A stretch of DNA of 64,000 nt from Diadema setosum (taxonomy: Eukaryota; Echinodermata; Echinoidea; Diadematoida; Diadematidae). Under the pieces are notes generated by a model that saw only the letters and a program-made list of their open reading frames with translations, was not told the DNA's origin and made no database searches. Below, one piece after another: positions 21,021-32,360 of the stretch. The stretch is taken from assembly GCA_033980235.1 (NCBI GenBank), contig CM067065.1, positions 30,464,820-30,528,819 on the forward strand, in the 5' to 3' direction. Every line of letters starts with the position of its first letter. Position 1 is the stretch's first letter. Both the position numbers and the translations under genes were made by a program.

Positions 21021-23858
21021 TTGAGGGAGAAGATAGCCCCTCTGTTTGTTTATAATGAAAATGTCGCCAAACTCCTCAGACTGCAGAGTGTCTCAAGAGG
21101 AGCAAGGGACAGGACTTATCTTCTCACTGTGGGCCGATACCGGTTTCAGACTGCAACGGATTTCTCGTTTGTTACCTTCCTCCGCATATCTCCCTTCATA
21201 TCAGAAATGCATTTCTCAACATCTTCACAGTTGAAAAATAAATGTCATAACACTGAAATGGTTCTTCTCACCCCAACTGCTACCTGAAGAATTCTTTCCA
21301 GACCCCAGCTGTGTAGGAAAGACAGTGGCCTGAAAATTGTACCTGCAACTCTTGATTACTCTGCGCTTACATGCAAACAAATGCGGGCCTACATACTATG
21401 TTTGCATCATGGTCATAGGAAATCTATGCTCCACCTGCTAAATTGTGTTTTAGAAGTCTAATGTTTCAGACTGCTAATTTCAAGTCTGAATGATGCAAAA
21501 GTTGATTAGAAAACTCCTCAAGATTACAGCTCTCAATGAATATTCTTTGATTATGCTGTGCCATTTCACAGTTGCTTTCAAACTTTGACTTTTGATGAAA
21601 TGCAACAAGTTCTTCTTTTAAGTCTGAAACACTTTTATTGAATGTTGAAGAAAGAGGGTGGGGTGAGGCTATGGAGAGAGAGATAATTTTTGACTATTAG
21701 GGAGATCAGAATCCAATGCCATGGGTTAGGGTGTTGAAAGCTCCTCAGTCCAAACCAGTAGGGCCATTATCGCCCCTCTAATGGGCGGGTTTGGATAATG
21801 GGGGTAAAGAATTGGGGAAAGGTTATCAGGGAAAAAGAACATGAGTTGGCAAATTGTTTTTCATTATTTGCTTCTCTCCCTCTCTCTATCCCTCTCTCTC
21901 TCTATATATCTCTCTTTTATTTCTTCTGTTCTCCACTTTTCTGTCATCCCTTGCACTCCAAGCTGAGGAATGTCTGATTTCTTCCTTTTTTCATTCTCTC
22001 TCACACCTCTGGTACTGGTAGCTCCAAATGTTTAGAAATAGAAGGAGCAGGATGATGAGTGGTAGCTAAACTTCTTCAAAAAGTGTGACCCATCCATCAA
22101 ACTCTCTATCTCTCCCTCTCTTTCTTCACCTCTCTCCTCCATTTTGGACTAATAAAAGCAGAGAGAAAAGGTGGATATAAGGTGGGTTCATTCACACTCG
22201 GTTAATATATCGTGACAGCAATATCTGTGCTTGATTGTGTCGGCTTCATGTTGCAATGAAAAATCACTACTCTAAGCTCTGACTGCCTCAGTACTGTATG
22301 TGATTTTCTCGAGAAAAGAATGTTGCATATTCGTATGTTGTATATCTACACCAATACTCCATGAGTGTGATCACATCCTAAACATGGGTATATTCAGCAT
22401 CAAATTGGCATGCCATGGGAATATATGAATTTGTGATATATTTCTCTTCATATGATTGGTATATGTATATAATACTCTCCTAGATGCTCCATGAAGTTGG
22501 TCTATCCATCAGCACAAAATTGAATGTAATCTATGTTAATTGACATATATTTCAGAGAACAGGTGTGGGTTTTCATGAATCTAGCTTGTAAGGCCCAGAT
22601 ATCGGGAGCCCATTATAGGAGCATAAATATCCCAGTGAGGGAGAAGTAGGCCGAGGGCCTAAGTACTCCCTAGAAACCATCTAATTTTCTCCCTCTTCAA
22701 AACAACAACAAACCTTTCCACGTATAGGAACTTGAGAAGGGGTTCTTGGAGTCATCCACGAACAGATGGAGACCAGCGCTTTGTAATCAGTGGCCATGGA
22801 TACTGAGGAGTTGGAGTAATTTGTGGCTGCAAGACTGAATGGTGTAGTTCCAGATTATCCTCATTCCACCCCCATATTCCTACCCCATCCTCCTCTTCCT
22901 CCCCCACCCCAATCTCTATCCCTGCCATGTTACAGGCAAAAATGAATTCAGGGTCAAAGGTCATTCATCTATAAAGGAGGTTGAGGTAGGGACTACTGTC
23001 ATTACATTTCACGAGATGTGTCCATAAAACAGAGAAAAAAAATATCAGGCTGAAGAATGTTTCCTGTCACTTTTTGTCATCGAAACGATTTGGCAAGGAG
23101 CTGAGAAAACTTGTTAAAAATCAGGGAAGAGGAATTTTGATAGCCACATCTCAGTTGCTTGAAATCCGTCACAGCCAAATCACGAAGCCCTCTTCAAATT
23201 CTTACTGGCGAAAAAGGGCATTATTTGCAAATGAAGAGGTTGGTACAAAAAATGGAAACAAATCACTCTTTCCACTTAGACCAGAACAAATTCAGTACAA
23301 AGCTACCCTTACAATAGAGGTACCTGGACAAATCATTACACAGAACTATTTCTTCCACAAAATACACAACATGAACCTACTCGATATGATGGCTGAAGTC
23401 ATACAAGGTGTTTTTGGTGGTTTGAGCTATGGTGGCTTCTTTGTAAAAAAAAAAAGAAGAAGAGAAATACCTATATTCTCAAATCTACTTCAAAAACCAT
23501 GACACGACTTTTATCTCATGATACAGGAATTGCAACTTTGAACTTTCACCAGACACACAAAGATATTGATAAAATCTAGTTGCTACATATACGATACAGA
23601 GGCATAACCTATCGAGAAAGCGAAAAGAGCCATCTGAATTTGCTTTCCAGAAAGAAAAATCTGGTGAAAGAGAGTTTTTTTTTTTTTTCATGCTTCAGCC
23701 CAGCAGCTAAAGTTGAGTGACATTCATCACTACATGGCACCATGGCTGCCAGTGAGGGCGAACTTCAACTGTCGCTACTCTACTCAAAAGGGGGCAGGCA
23801 TAGATTACGTGAAGCTATCGTTTTGGAGTCTATATGCCAAACACTCAAGATCGGAGTC
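21021..23858. other. Unique sequence without recognised genes
   Basis: The stretch contains CT-rich patches (about 21876-21925 and 22105-22140) and otherwise unique AT-rich sequence. The 143-codon plus frame 23074-23502 lacks an initial ATG and any recognised motif. Confidence 0.35.
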
Positions 23859-23873
23859 CCCCCCCCCCCCCCC
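23859..23873. repeat. Poly-C run
   Basis: About fifteen consecutive C, interrupted on the right by CTCCC. Confidence 0.9.
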
Positions 23874-23995
23874 TCCCAACCAAAATCAAAAAGTTCCACC
23901 ACCCACCATGCACGGCTGTATCACATACCTGATCAACAACCTTACATTTACCCCAACATGGATAATGTGTAAACACTTTCACTGCTGATACAAAC

Positions 23996-24000
<5 letters not shown>

Positions 24001-24038
<38 letters not shown>
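24001..24038. repeat. CA dinucleotide microsatellite
   Basis: A pure CA run of 38 bases, preceded by degenerate CACACG. The opposite-strand CVCVCV frame is an artefact. Confidence 0.95.
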
Positions 24039-24039
<1 letters not shown>

Positions 24040-24143
24040 TTACACACAGAATGTAATTATGTTGATACTTCATTTATGTTGTATTGTGTACACCAACCCT
24101 TGCACCAACCGTCCCTTGAAGTTTTAACAGGAGTGTCTCATAC

Positions 24144-24235
24144 TTAACCCATTCTATGCCAGAGACGTCAGACAGTGCGTACAACACTATGGGGCCGTCC
24201 ATGGCAATCAGCACCCAAGGCAAACAATGGATTAA
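24144..24235. mobile_element. Short TTAA-flanked element, CCCATT end
   Basis: TTAA at 24144-24147 is followed by CCCATTCTATGCC. The right side is CAATGGA followed by TTAA at 24232-24235. The ends are inverted as CCCATT/AATGG. The start resembles the element at 20143. The interior is 84 bp without coding capacity. Confidence 0.45.
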
Positions 24236-24758
24236 TATTACTCAATTCTTCTGCTTCCTCTTTCTGTCATTTCTCTCTCTTTTCCAAGCTGAATTTGCTG
24301 TCTTGTCTGATGCGGGTGCCGACATAATATTTGCCAATTCTGTTTGCAGCAGGCACTTCACCTTGCGTAGATGCGTGGAGGCGAGTGCAGAGCAAATAGG
24401 GAGTCGAATACGAGATGGCGGACGAAACTTCAACAGTTGTGTTACCGACACGGCACCACCTACGACTTTTCTGTCATTCTTCTCGAACCATACCCCTTCA
24501 TCTATTCTTCCTCATCAATTCTCTTTCTCCTCCTCCCTCCCTCTCTCTCTCTTCCAATATTTTTAATGTCCATTGATGTTCATTTTGATTCTTTCCATGT
24601 TCTGATTTTTTTGTCTCATGTTCCTCTTTAAACTTTCATAGAACTACATTATACCAATCTCTTTTTATATCTCTATTTCTCTATATCTCTCCATGTTTAC
24701 ATCCATCTGTTTCTTAATCTATGTATCCATCTACCTCTCTCTCTATCTACCTACCTAT

Positions 24759-24759
<1 letters not shown>
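24236..24759. other. Unique block with exon-like left part
   Basis: A strong pyrimidine tract ending TTTTCCAAG (about 24266-24288) precedes an open plus frame reading AEFAVLSDAGADIIFANSVC and on to about 24566. Its last third is low-complexity Ser/Phe/Leu. The acceptor-like start and CpG content are suggestive, but no donor or family is recognised. The remainder is pyrimidine-rich. Confidence 0.25.

Positions 24760-24821
<62 letters not shown>
24760..24821. repeat. ATCT microsatellite
   Basis: An essentially pure ATCT run with flanking degenerate CTAC units. Confidence 0.95.
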
Positions 24822-24822
<1 letters not shown>

Positions 24823-25410
24823 TGATTTAGCTAACATTTTACAGGTACATTATGTAATTATCTATCTCCTTATTTGTCTGTCTTACTGGTCTATACACTC
24901 ATCGGCATATATATATCTCAAAATCTGAAATTTGAATTAAATCAAATTAAATCTCTATGACCCAATACCGCACTTGACTTTGTTGACAGCATCCCTTCTT
25001 ACTAGTGCCTTTTATTCTTCATTAACATTTAACATTCAAATGCTCCTCCCTCCTCCGTACCTCTCCCCATCTCTTCCATCCACCCCTTCCACTCCTCCCC
25101 TCCCCCACCCCACCCCCGACCTTGACAAGCATCCAAAGTTCAGACTGCTTACTTCAGTCTCTTGACTACATCCCTTATGGCAAACGGAGAGGTGCATAAT
25201 CCTGCCCCCACCCCCATTCTTGCTAATGACCTGTCCTCTAACCACTTTGCACTATGCATGAGCTGGGTTCAGTTACCACTCAGGGCATGATGGGGGGCCC
25301 CCCAATACAAGCTAGAGTTCATTCTTTACCTGACTTCCTGCATGAAAGCAGAAGCTTACATTGTTTGATATCACATTCTCCTTTGTTCCATTAACTACCA
25401 AAATCACCAG
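24822..25410. other. Unique sequence, nothing recognised
   Basis: A C-rich patch lies at about 25040-25125. A small perfect palindrome GGGGGGCCCCCC is near 25291-25302. No gene is seen. Confidence 0.45.
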
Positions 25411-25413
25411 TTT

Positions 25414-25713
25414 GGCCCGAATTCACGAAGGTGGTACAAATGAAACCATGGTTTAAACCATGGACAAAAACCATGGAGCGTCAAGTGTCGTACGGAATAT
25501 TTCGTTACGAAATTGGTCATTTCGTCGGCAAAATGACCGTTTCGTTAACAAAATTTAGTTACAAAATGTTGTCATTTCGTTACAAAATAATCATTTCATC
25601 GACGAAATGACTGATTTCGTAACAAAATATTCCATGCGACACTTGGCGCTCCATGGTTTTTGTCCATGGTTTAAATCATGGTTTAATTTGTACTACTTTC
25701 ATGAATTCGGGCC
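25414..25713 (+). mobile_element. Family D foldback MITE, copy 1
   Basis: This is a 300-bp element. The ends are GGCCCGAATTCACGAAGGTG and its near-complement, flanked by TTT on both sides (3-bp duplication). Each subterminal arm carries the palindrome CCATGGTTTAAACCATGG or a variant. The middle repeats TTTCGT/ACGAAA words. The partner copy is at 46251. The frame MTDFVTKYS... inside is incidental. Confidence 0.9.
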
Positions 25714-25903
25714 TTTATGTCAACTTTTCACATCGCTACAGCAGAATCAAATATCACAGTGTCTTCCAAAGAAGTTCCTTCCAGCAAAGTTCAAGCTATT
25801 CCTACAGACGTTTGTTAGATCACAAATTACTCTTTAAGATCATGAAATTTCACAGCAAGTTGTTTTTTTTTTGTTTTTGTTTTTTTGTTTTTTGTTGTTG
25901 TTG

Positions 25904-25929
25904 TTTTTTTTTTTTTGGGGGGGGGGGGG
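25904..25929. repeat. T13-G13 homopolymer junction
   Basis: A run of T passes directly into a run of G. It is preceded by a TTTTTG/TTG-rich stretch from 25860. Confidence 0.9.
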
Positions 25930-26202
25930 AGAAAAGCATGTTCATCACACAATTTAAAAAAGTCATCTATTCAGGAAATGATTCAAAGTTATAGCCACTG
26001 AATTCAGATCTCATTTCATTCACCATTTTGCTCTCAGTGGATGAGAAACGACAGACTGGGTTTTGGGCATCTGGGAATTTGTGACTCATGACAATGTGAT
26101 GTCGATTCTTAAGTACGAATAAATTATCAGCCAAAGGAGGAAAAGTTGAAACCAGGAATATGCAGTGAGCTGTGCATGCAATAAGGGTGCTACAACCTCC
26201 CT

Positions 26203-26364
26203 TTAACGTCTCGACTCTCCACCTTCGCCCTTTGCAATGCGCGGGGTAAGTAACCGAAGATGGGTGGAAAATATTCCCGACGTTGCAGCGGTGGCGTCTG
26301 ACTTCAAGTCGTTCGGCGAGTCGTCGATCTGGTCATCGACCTTGCACGCACGATCGCTACTCAG
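26203..26364 (-). other. Candidate terminal exon, 53 codons plus stop
   Basis: On the minus strand a pyrimidine-rich stretch ends in TTCTTGTCAG (26374-26365), a good acceptor. The next base opens a frame in phase 0. It reads LSSDRACKVDDQIDDSPNDL, then KSDATAATSGIFSTHLRLLT, then PRIAKGEGGESRR, and stops at TAA (26205-26203). Amino-acid usage is balanced and the DNA is CpG-rich, unlike the flanks. Against this, no upstream partner exon is proven and no domain is recognised. On the plus strand the same block ends in a donor-like GGG|GTAAGT (about 26245-26251). Confidence 0.3.
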
Positions 26365-26689
26365 CTGACAAGAAGTCAAAGATGGAGAGGGAGATTTTTG
26401 TGCAGCGGGATTCTGGCATGGTGACTTGATGTTTTCTCCCTTACAACAGTGAGCTGTTTACCAAGATTTTTCCTATTCCTGGATGTAAGAGATTCTGTTT
26501 TTACGTGACCTAACATACTAATATTTAGTCTTGAGGGAGTATCAATCTGAATGTATTTGGCTTGAAGGGAAGAGCGGAGTACAAAACCTCTTTGGGAGAT
26601 ACCTTAAAGATCTTTCCCTCAACCCCCAACTCTTTTCAGAATGCTGTCCTATCATTTTGATACATTTGTCAAACTTCATCATTATTCCC

Positions 26690-26957
26690 TACTTCATCTC
26701 TTCTCCTCATCTTCCACCATCTCCTTCTTTCCTCCTCTTTTCTTCTCTTCCTTCCATCCTCCTCTGCTCCCTTCTCCTCTTCTTCCTTCACTTTTTTCTT
26801 ATCCTCGTCATCTGTCACCAACCTTCCTTTCTTCCTCACATTTTCTCTTTCCATCTTCTTCCTTTTCCTCTTACTCCTCCTCATCATCTTTCTCCTCCTC
26901 ATCTTCCTCCTCAACCTGTTTCTCTTCCTCGATTACCTCCTCCCCCTCCTCCTCCTT
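26690..26957. repeat. Long polypyrimidine CTT/CTC tract
   Basis: About 270 bases are nearly all C and T with occasional A. The tract is open in several frames as Ser/Pro/Phe/Leu (plus) or Arg/Lys/Glu (minus). No coding signal is seen beyond composition. It could form triplex DNA. Confidence 0.8.
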
Positions 26958-27293
26958 AAGCACTAATATCTGACTGCAACTCTTCATTTTCCTTCTCTTT
27001 TCTTTTACTTGTTGATTCCTAAGACTGCTGTAGCCAAGTGACATTAGACGCGGTGTCATCGATGCTGCCTTTCAGAATTCATGCATCAACTATTCTATCT
27101 CTATAAGTCATTTTCTCTTCTTCACTTGATAGTAAGTACTCCATTTCTCTTTCTATTCATCTATTGGTTCCATTTATGCTACCATTGGGTTCTCTTTTTT
27201 TCACATTTGGCACTATCTATCTAAATGATGAGCTCTCTGTTGAAAAATGCATTGATCTGTTCAGAAATTGAACTCTGAACTTTTCTGTCTATT

Positions 27294-27301
27294 AATCAAC
27301 T

Positions 27302-27376
<75 letters not shown>

Positions 27377-27400
27377 TAATCATTCAATCAATCATTCAAT
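27294..27400. repeat. AATC microsatellite
   Basis: About 25 tandem AATC units, with ATTAATC and ATTC variants at the ends. Confidence 0.95.
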
Positions 27401-27767
27401 CTATTTTGTTGTTCAATCTGACATTTCACACATGCAGCAAACAATGTAGGGCCTATACATGCACATCACATATAACCATCCATTCTCATATCCTCCACAC
27501 CATTAAACCTTGCATGTTTGTACACTCCAACATATGAAAAAAAAGAAGAAGAATGAATTAGAAATGAAACCTAAATCCACTTTTCATCCATTCCCCGCTC
27601 ACTCTTCCCCGAAGCACAAATTGCCAAAAATGAACCGGAAGATCAGGAAAGAATTTGATGTGCAGCACAAGTGAGATCCAAAAGGAAGGCTTTAATATCA
27701 TACAACTTCCGATTGTAATTTCTCGTGAGCCACAAAGTAAATGCTGTGGTTTTTTGGAAGTGAGAGT

Positions 27768-27785
27768 GGGGGGGGGGGGGGGGGG
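27768..27785. repeat. G18 run
   Basis: Eighteen consecutive G within a T-rich/GAGAG context. Confidence 0.9.
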
Positions 27786-28570
27786 TAGGATTTGTGATCA
27801 AAAAGCAGGGGAGAAAAAAATGTAAACCATATCTAAAGTTGGCAATGAGCAAAGTTGTGACTGGAATAAAAATGGGGTGTATGTCGACTTACCTAAAAGA
27901 ATTGACGTTCCATGTAGTAATCCACGCAGGCAGACAAAGGAAGACATGTGCCAAAGGAGAGAGAAAAGGGAGAAAATAATTATGAATAAATTGCCAATAA
28001 TACCACAAGCAAACCTCAAATCATGAATTCAAAGCACATGATTCTCTCTTCGAACATTGACCACGAAAATTCCCTCCCGAGGCAATATTCTTACGAGAAA
28101 GGACAGGCTTGAAAAAAAGAAACGACAAAAATCCACTGATTAGAAGTTATCAAAACTGAAGGCTATAACTTGCACAGACTTCATAACTTGTTTACCTGCA
28201 CCATAGAGGTTCCTTTTCAATTAACACTCACCAAATGTCACATTAAAATTCACTGGATGAAACTCTATGTCAAATAGAGGGAAAAATTGCATGACATTTT
28301 GCTTGTTATTTTCATCCAATGTTGCCCCAATGATGATAATGGACCAGGGACGTTGGCCAATTAAAAACTGGAAAGGGCGTACCACTGAAACAAAATTGCC
28401 AAGGACAGGTTCAGATACGGACATTCTGCTGGGTAATGAAATCTGACTTGCCAATCAAACGTATTTCTAGCTCTAAAAATAAAAGAGGTACAATGTAACA
28501 TAAACGTGATCATCGTAATTGACAATGGGAAGACAATTTTTTTTTTTCAATTGATGTAACGCCAGCAGTC
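27786..28570. other. Unique sequence, nothing recognised
   Basis: The stretch is AT-rich with several short frames and no supported gene, RNA or element. Confidence 0.4.
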
Positions 28571-28660
28571 TTAATCCGTTGAGGATGAGCTAATTTTGCT
28601 AAAACGCATACTTTGCATAGACACCGGCCCGAGTATACTCAGGACTAGTCTTCAATGAGA
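28571..28660 (-). mobile_element. Family C short TTAA element, copy 3 (inverted)
   Basis: TTAA at 28571-28574 is followed by TCCGTTGAGGATGAGC. The internal words are the complement of the other copies (ATTTTGCTA, GAGTATACTC). The far end TCTTCAATGAGA has lost the GGG core. Confidence 0.7.
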
Positions 28661-29061
28661 TAATCAAATTCTGAGGAGAGAGCGATACCAAAAGATGGAT
28701 GGATTAGACAGGCACACAAATGAGTGGATGGATAGATGGATGAATAGATGGACAAAGAGATACATACATAAACAGTGAGATAGGTAGATAAAAACATATA
28801 TAGAGAGATAGTTCCAGCGATATATGAAAAGAGAGAAATAGAAAGAGAGAGACTAAAATATACTAAAATGAAAGGGATTTATGAAATTGTTCCACATAAC
28901 AAGGTAAAAATGAAAAGGATGTTAAAAAATGTGCAGAGCTGAAAACAGCAGATATATTAGAGAAGATAGCAATGAAGAGAGAGAAAAAAAAAAGAAAGAA
29001 AAGGAAAGAGAGATAGGAAAAAACAGGAAAGATAATGGAAAAGATAATGAGAAATGAAGAA
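28661..29061. repeat. Purine-rich GATA/GAGA tract
   Basis: Degenerate GATGGATA and AGAGA units give a strand that is mostly A and G. No pure array is long enough to define a unit. No gene is seen. Confidence 0.6.
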
Positions 29062-29734
29062 TTATAAACAAGGGAGATAATTACAACATCAAAAAGAAAT
29101 TAACAAGGGGTGCACCTACAGGTTCGGAGGAGCATGTATCGGCATATCAAATTCTTTCCTCATTAAGAATTCCATCACAATATATGGTGTTAATATCACC
29201 TCTCTTGCCAGAGTATTGGCAGTGAAGGATATAGGTTATTAAATTCCATATAACGAGAGGGGTGCAGGGGGTATACAAGGAAAGAGCTTAAAAGAAAAAT
29301 GATCGTCAAACACAATAGCATTACTTCTTATATCAATACCTGCAACTACACAAGGGTACCTCCCCTAAGTCATTTGACATTTCCATTACATTTCACCATA
29401 ATTGCTGGCATTCAACACTTCCATTTATAGCCTAACCTTTTTTTTTCTTTTTTTTTGTGTCAAATGCTAAACTAATTTCAGACAAGTCTGTTGGCAAAGA
29501 ACATCACAAAAGTAATGACAATTTGCGGAAAATTTAAAGGCTTACTCTTGGTATCAACCCAATTTCCAATTCAACACACTCAATACTCTAAACTTTTATT
29601 CCCAATAAAATTATTAATTTATTCCCAATCCCGTGTTCCCAATCACAAAATAAAGAACATATCACTTTGTAGTCTTTTTAATTCTTAGGCTGCCATATAA
29701 ACGCTCTCTAAAATGAAATGTTGATATCATTTGT
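29062..29734. other. Unique sequence, nothing recognised
   Basis: The stretch is AT-rich, with a T-run near 29438-29456. Confidence 0.45.
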
Positions 29735-29960
29735 GTTTTCATTGCAACTGATTGACAAATTGCCCTACATCGACGTAAATAAGCACTGAATTGATCAGTG
29801 TTTTAGTAGTAGCCATGATGAAAAATCATGGGCGTACATACTCGAGCAGGATTTGAACCCACGACCTCCTGATCACCGGACAGGCGTCATCTCCACTAGA
29901 CACCGAGCTTTCGCCCGACAGCAAGTGTTGGTTCTAATCCTTATAGCATGCAGCGGTACT
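29735..29960 (-). mobile_element. tRNA-headed SINE-like element
   Basis: On the minus strand 29908-29840 folds as a tRNA-like head. A GTCTAGTGG A-box region and an exact B box (GGTTCAAATCC) are present. The T arm is GTGGG-TTCAAAT-CCTGC, and GCTCGG pairs loosely with CTCGAGT as an acceptor. The tail continues through a CATGATTTTTCATCATG hairpin to a module (GATGTAGGGCAATTTGTCAAT, about 29783-29745) that recurs in the adjacent palindrome and at 39622. It is not a functional tRNA gene because the anticodon arm is not canonical. Confidence 0.6.
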
Positions 29961-29969
29961 GCTTTGTTA

Positions 29970-30119
29970 TTCAAATTTATGAAATTCTTCCGTCGAGATG
30001 TTTTCATTGCAACTGATTGACAATTGCCCTACATCGACATCGACGTACGTCGATGTAGGGCAATTTGTCAATCAGTATGCAATGAAAACATCTCGACGGA
30101 AGAATTTCATAAATTTGAA
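29970..30119. repeat. 150-bp near-perfect palindrome
   Basis: The left arm begins TTCAAATTTATGAAATTCTT and the right arm ends in its complement. The arms remain complementary through CGTCGAGATGTTTTCATTGC, ACTGATTGACAATTG and CCCTACATCGAC, with a centre of about ten bases around CGACGTACG. A few one-base differences separate the arms. Its module is shared with the SINE tail to the left and the insert at 39622. It could extrude as a cruciform. Confidence 0.92.
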
Positions 30120-31535
30120 CATTTGTGTTTTATTATTCATTTAAAAAAGGAATTCTGTAATTCGGGAGAAACTCAGGGTGTCTGGATAAGTGAAAACAAT
30201 GGCATCTCCTGCAACACATGATGTCCCATGAAACCAGAACCTACTGGATAAGACAATACAATTCAAGACATACATTATCACAAAAACAAAACAAAAATTG
30301 AATAAGACTACAAAAAAAAAAATCCTTATGTAGCAGTTCACAGAAGGCTCATCACGCAAATATCCTCTGGACTATAAGATTGGCCAAGAGAGATTTGTGA
30401 CATATGGTTGCAAAAAATGTACCATAATTCTTTTCAGGCTAATAAGGATAAATTTGGGAAGCAAGAAACTCATTTCTAGACTCATTTCTAAACACTCTTT
30501 CACACATAACTTCTCTGCAGCTGTAAACCCCCTCTTTCTCCTTTAGGTAAATCCTTCTGTTGCAGAGAGCTGCAAAAAAGAGTGAGGCTAATTTAGAACA
30601 AGTTGACATGCAAGCTTTAACATCCCAAACTGATGGCATGGAATCCCTCTCCTTTTCCTCAGAAATTGGTGGCTTTGTGTCGGCTGCGTCTAATAGATTG
30701 TATCCACCTTTGCCGGACAAATTGACTTCTGAGGTGAAAGAGGAACAATATTAGTCAATAACGTTCGTGGCGTCGGTTTCCCCCTGCGACAGGAGGGCGA
30801 CTCTCTCGCAAATAATGAAACGGCGACACTTTTGATATGAATCTTTGAAGCCGGACACGTTCCGTCCGAAAAATTTCCTAATCGCCTAGCCAGGGGCCAC
30901 TCGCAATCGGGTCCCACTCTCCAGCGCCCTTTCTTTCATCCGCCGGCCAACCACTCACATCTTCACCTGGACGATACTGTCCTCATCTTCACAAATTCGG
31001 TGAGAGATGGGGAGAAAGAGAGAGCAAGACAGAAATTGGGAGTTCATGGTTAATCACCCTCTTCACGCTTCGGGGGCGTTAATCCGTGTCTGGTTGGACG
31101 AGGGACGCAAAGGAGCCAAGCGTGCAAATTGGAGCGGGGAGCAAAAAAAAAAAAAAATTGTCCGGGAGGGGGGTGGGGGGTAGATAGATGGGGAAGGGTC
31201 TGGATTGGAGGCCAACGGATGTAAACTCCTTGATATCGAAATGTGACGAAAGGGCAAAGCAGCTTCACCTTGCAAAAGATGTACCAACAGAGAAGCACCA
31301 AAAAAAAAAAAATCCCCTCCTAGCGTGAAATGGAAATTTAATGACACTTTTCTGCTGCCCTTATCCTTAAAAAAAAGAATTAATAATTTCTGTTGCAAGA
31401 TGGAAAATGAGATCTAGGCCACATACACTTGAATGCTGAGTAGCCACACATTTGAAAGGATCTACCAAAGAAGTGGTGGATAACACCTCTGTACTCTGAC
31501 CTTCCTTATTAAATCCTTATATGTTTTTGTTTGGG
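30120..31535. other. Unique sequence with a CpG-rich interior
   Basis: About 30755-31130 has markedly more CpG (for example GCCGGACACGTTCCGTCCG) than the flanks. It contains no recognised frame and is a candidate regulatory or exonic block. The A run at 31143-31157 and the G-rich patch that follows are simple. Confidence 0.35.
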
Positions 31536-31561
31536 TTTTTTTTTTTTTTGTTGGGGGGGGG
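31536..31561. repeat. T14-GTT-G9 junction
   Basis: A T run is separated from a G run by GTT. It is another T-to-G homopolymer junction. Confidence 0.85.
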
Positions 31562-32360
31562 AACATTTTGCTTTCACTTAAAAAATCACCTTGTACAAAG
31601 GTGATTATCCCACGCAATCATCATAATAATATTGTTACAGAGAAAATGACATACATGGCAGATTCTTTTTTTCCACTTTAAGAATAATTAGAGTCCTTTT
31701 AATGAGGTTTATGAACATTTCATAAAAATCTCACACACCATACTTCTCTTATCTTCAAAAGACAGAGTAATCTGTGGAAATGTATCAGCCACTGATTCAA
31801 AACCAATTGTTAAATCATTGTGATGATTCTCATTAATGTAAAAACCTGTCATTTTTTAAAGAAATAGTCTCATCTGCATAATAATCCAAACAGATCGACA
31901 AGTCAAAGAAGAGTCAAGAACATAAGGAGAAAAGCAGAAAGACAAGAAGAAGAAAAGAGAAATAAGAAAAGGCAAAGGTGCAAAAGAGGAAGAAGAAAAG
32001 TGGGAGACAAAAATATATTCTACTCTCCTGTTGAAATGAAAAAAAGATTTTACTCAGGTGTTTAGAATATACACATAGTTTGTACACCAAGGTGTGCATG
32101 CTTTTAATTTCACGTCACGTTTGAGTCCCTAATCCTCTCCCTGAGAGCCAAAATCCCTTATTTCACACAGCTTAGCTTTGAACCTCAATGGGGGTATACA
32201 GAGAACATCTCTTCTCCAAACTGTAGTAGAGAAAAATATGTTTGGAGATGCAATTAAAGTAACTAGAACACCTGGACAATGCAGCTAAGAGGAAGATGTG
32301 AAAGGACACAAAAATGCATCATATAACACCTACTTTGTGATTCCTCTTTCTTCAAAGAAA
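31562..32360. other. Unique AT-rich sequence
   Basis: A purine-rich segment (about 31905-32010, GAAGAAG-type) lies within otherwise unique sequence. No gene is seen. Confidence 0.4.

Noticed and set aside
23074..23502. 143-codon plus-strand frame with Lys/Arg-rich start
   Set aside because: There is no ATG at its start, no convincing splice sites bound it, and no family is recognised. It is kept only as a weak possibility.
25607..25837. Frame MTDFVTKYS... also present at 46169-46357
   Set aside because: It lies within the right arm of family D. The shared peptide reflects the repeated element.
27294..27400. CRISPR-like array in the AATC, ATCT or 56-bp repeats
   Set aside because: These are contiguous simple or tandem repeats without unique spacers, in an animal-type genome.
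29840..29908. Functional tRNA gene on the minus strand
   Set aside because: The A and B boxes are good, but the anticodon arm is not canonical and the sequence continues into a SINE-type tail shared with other repeats.
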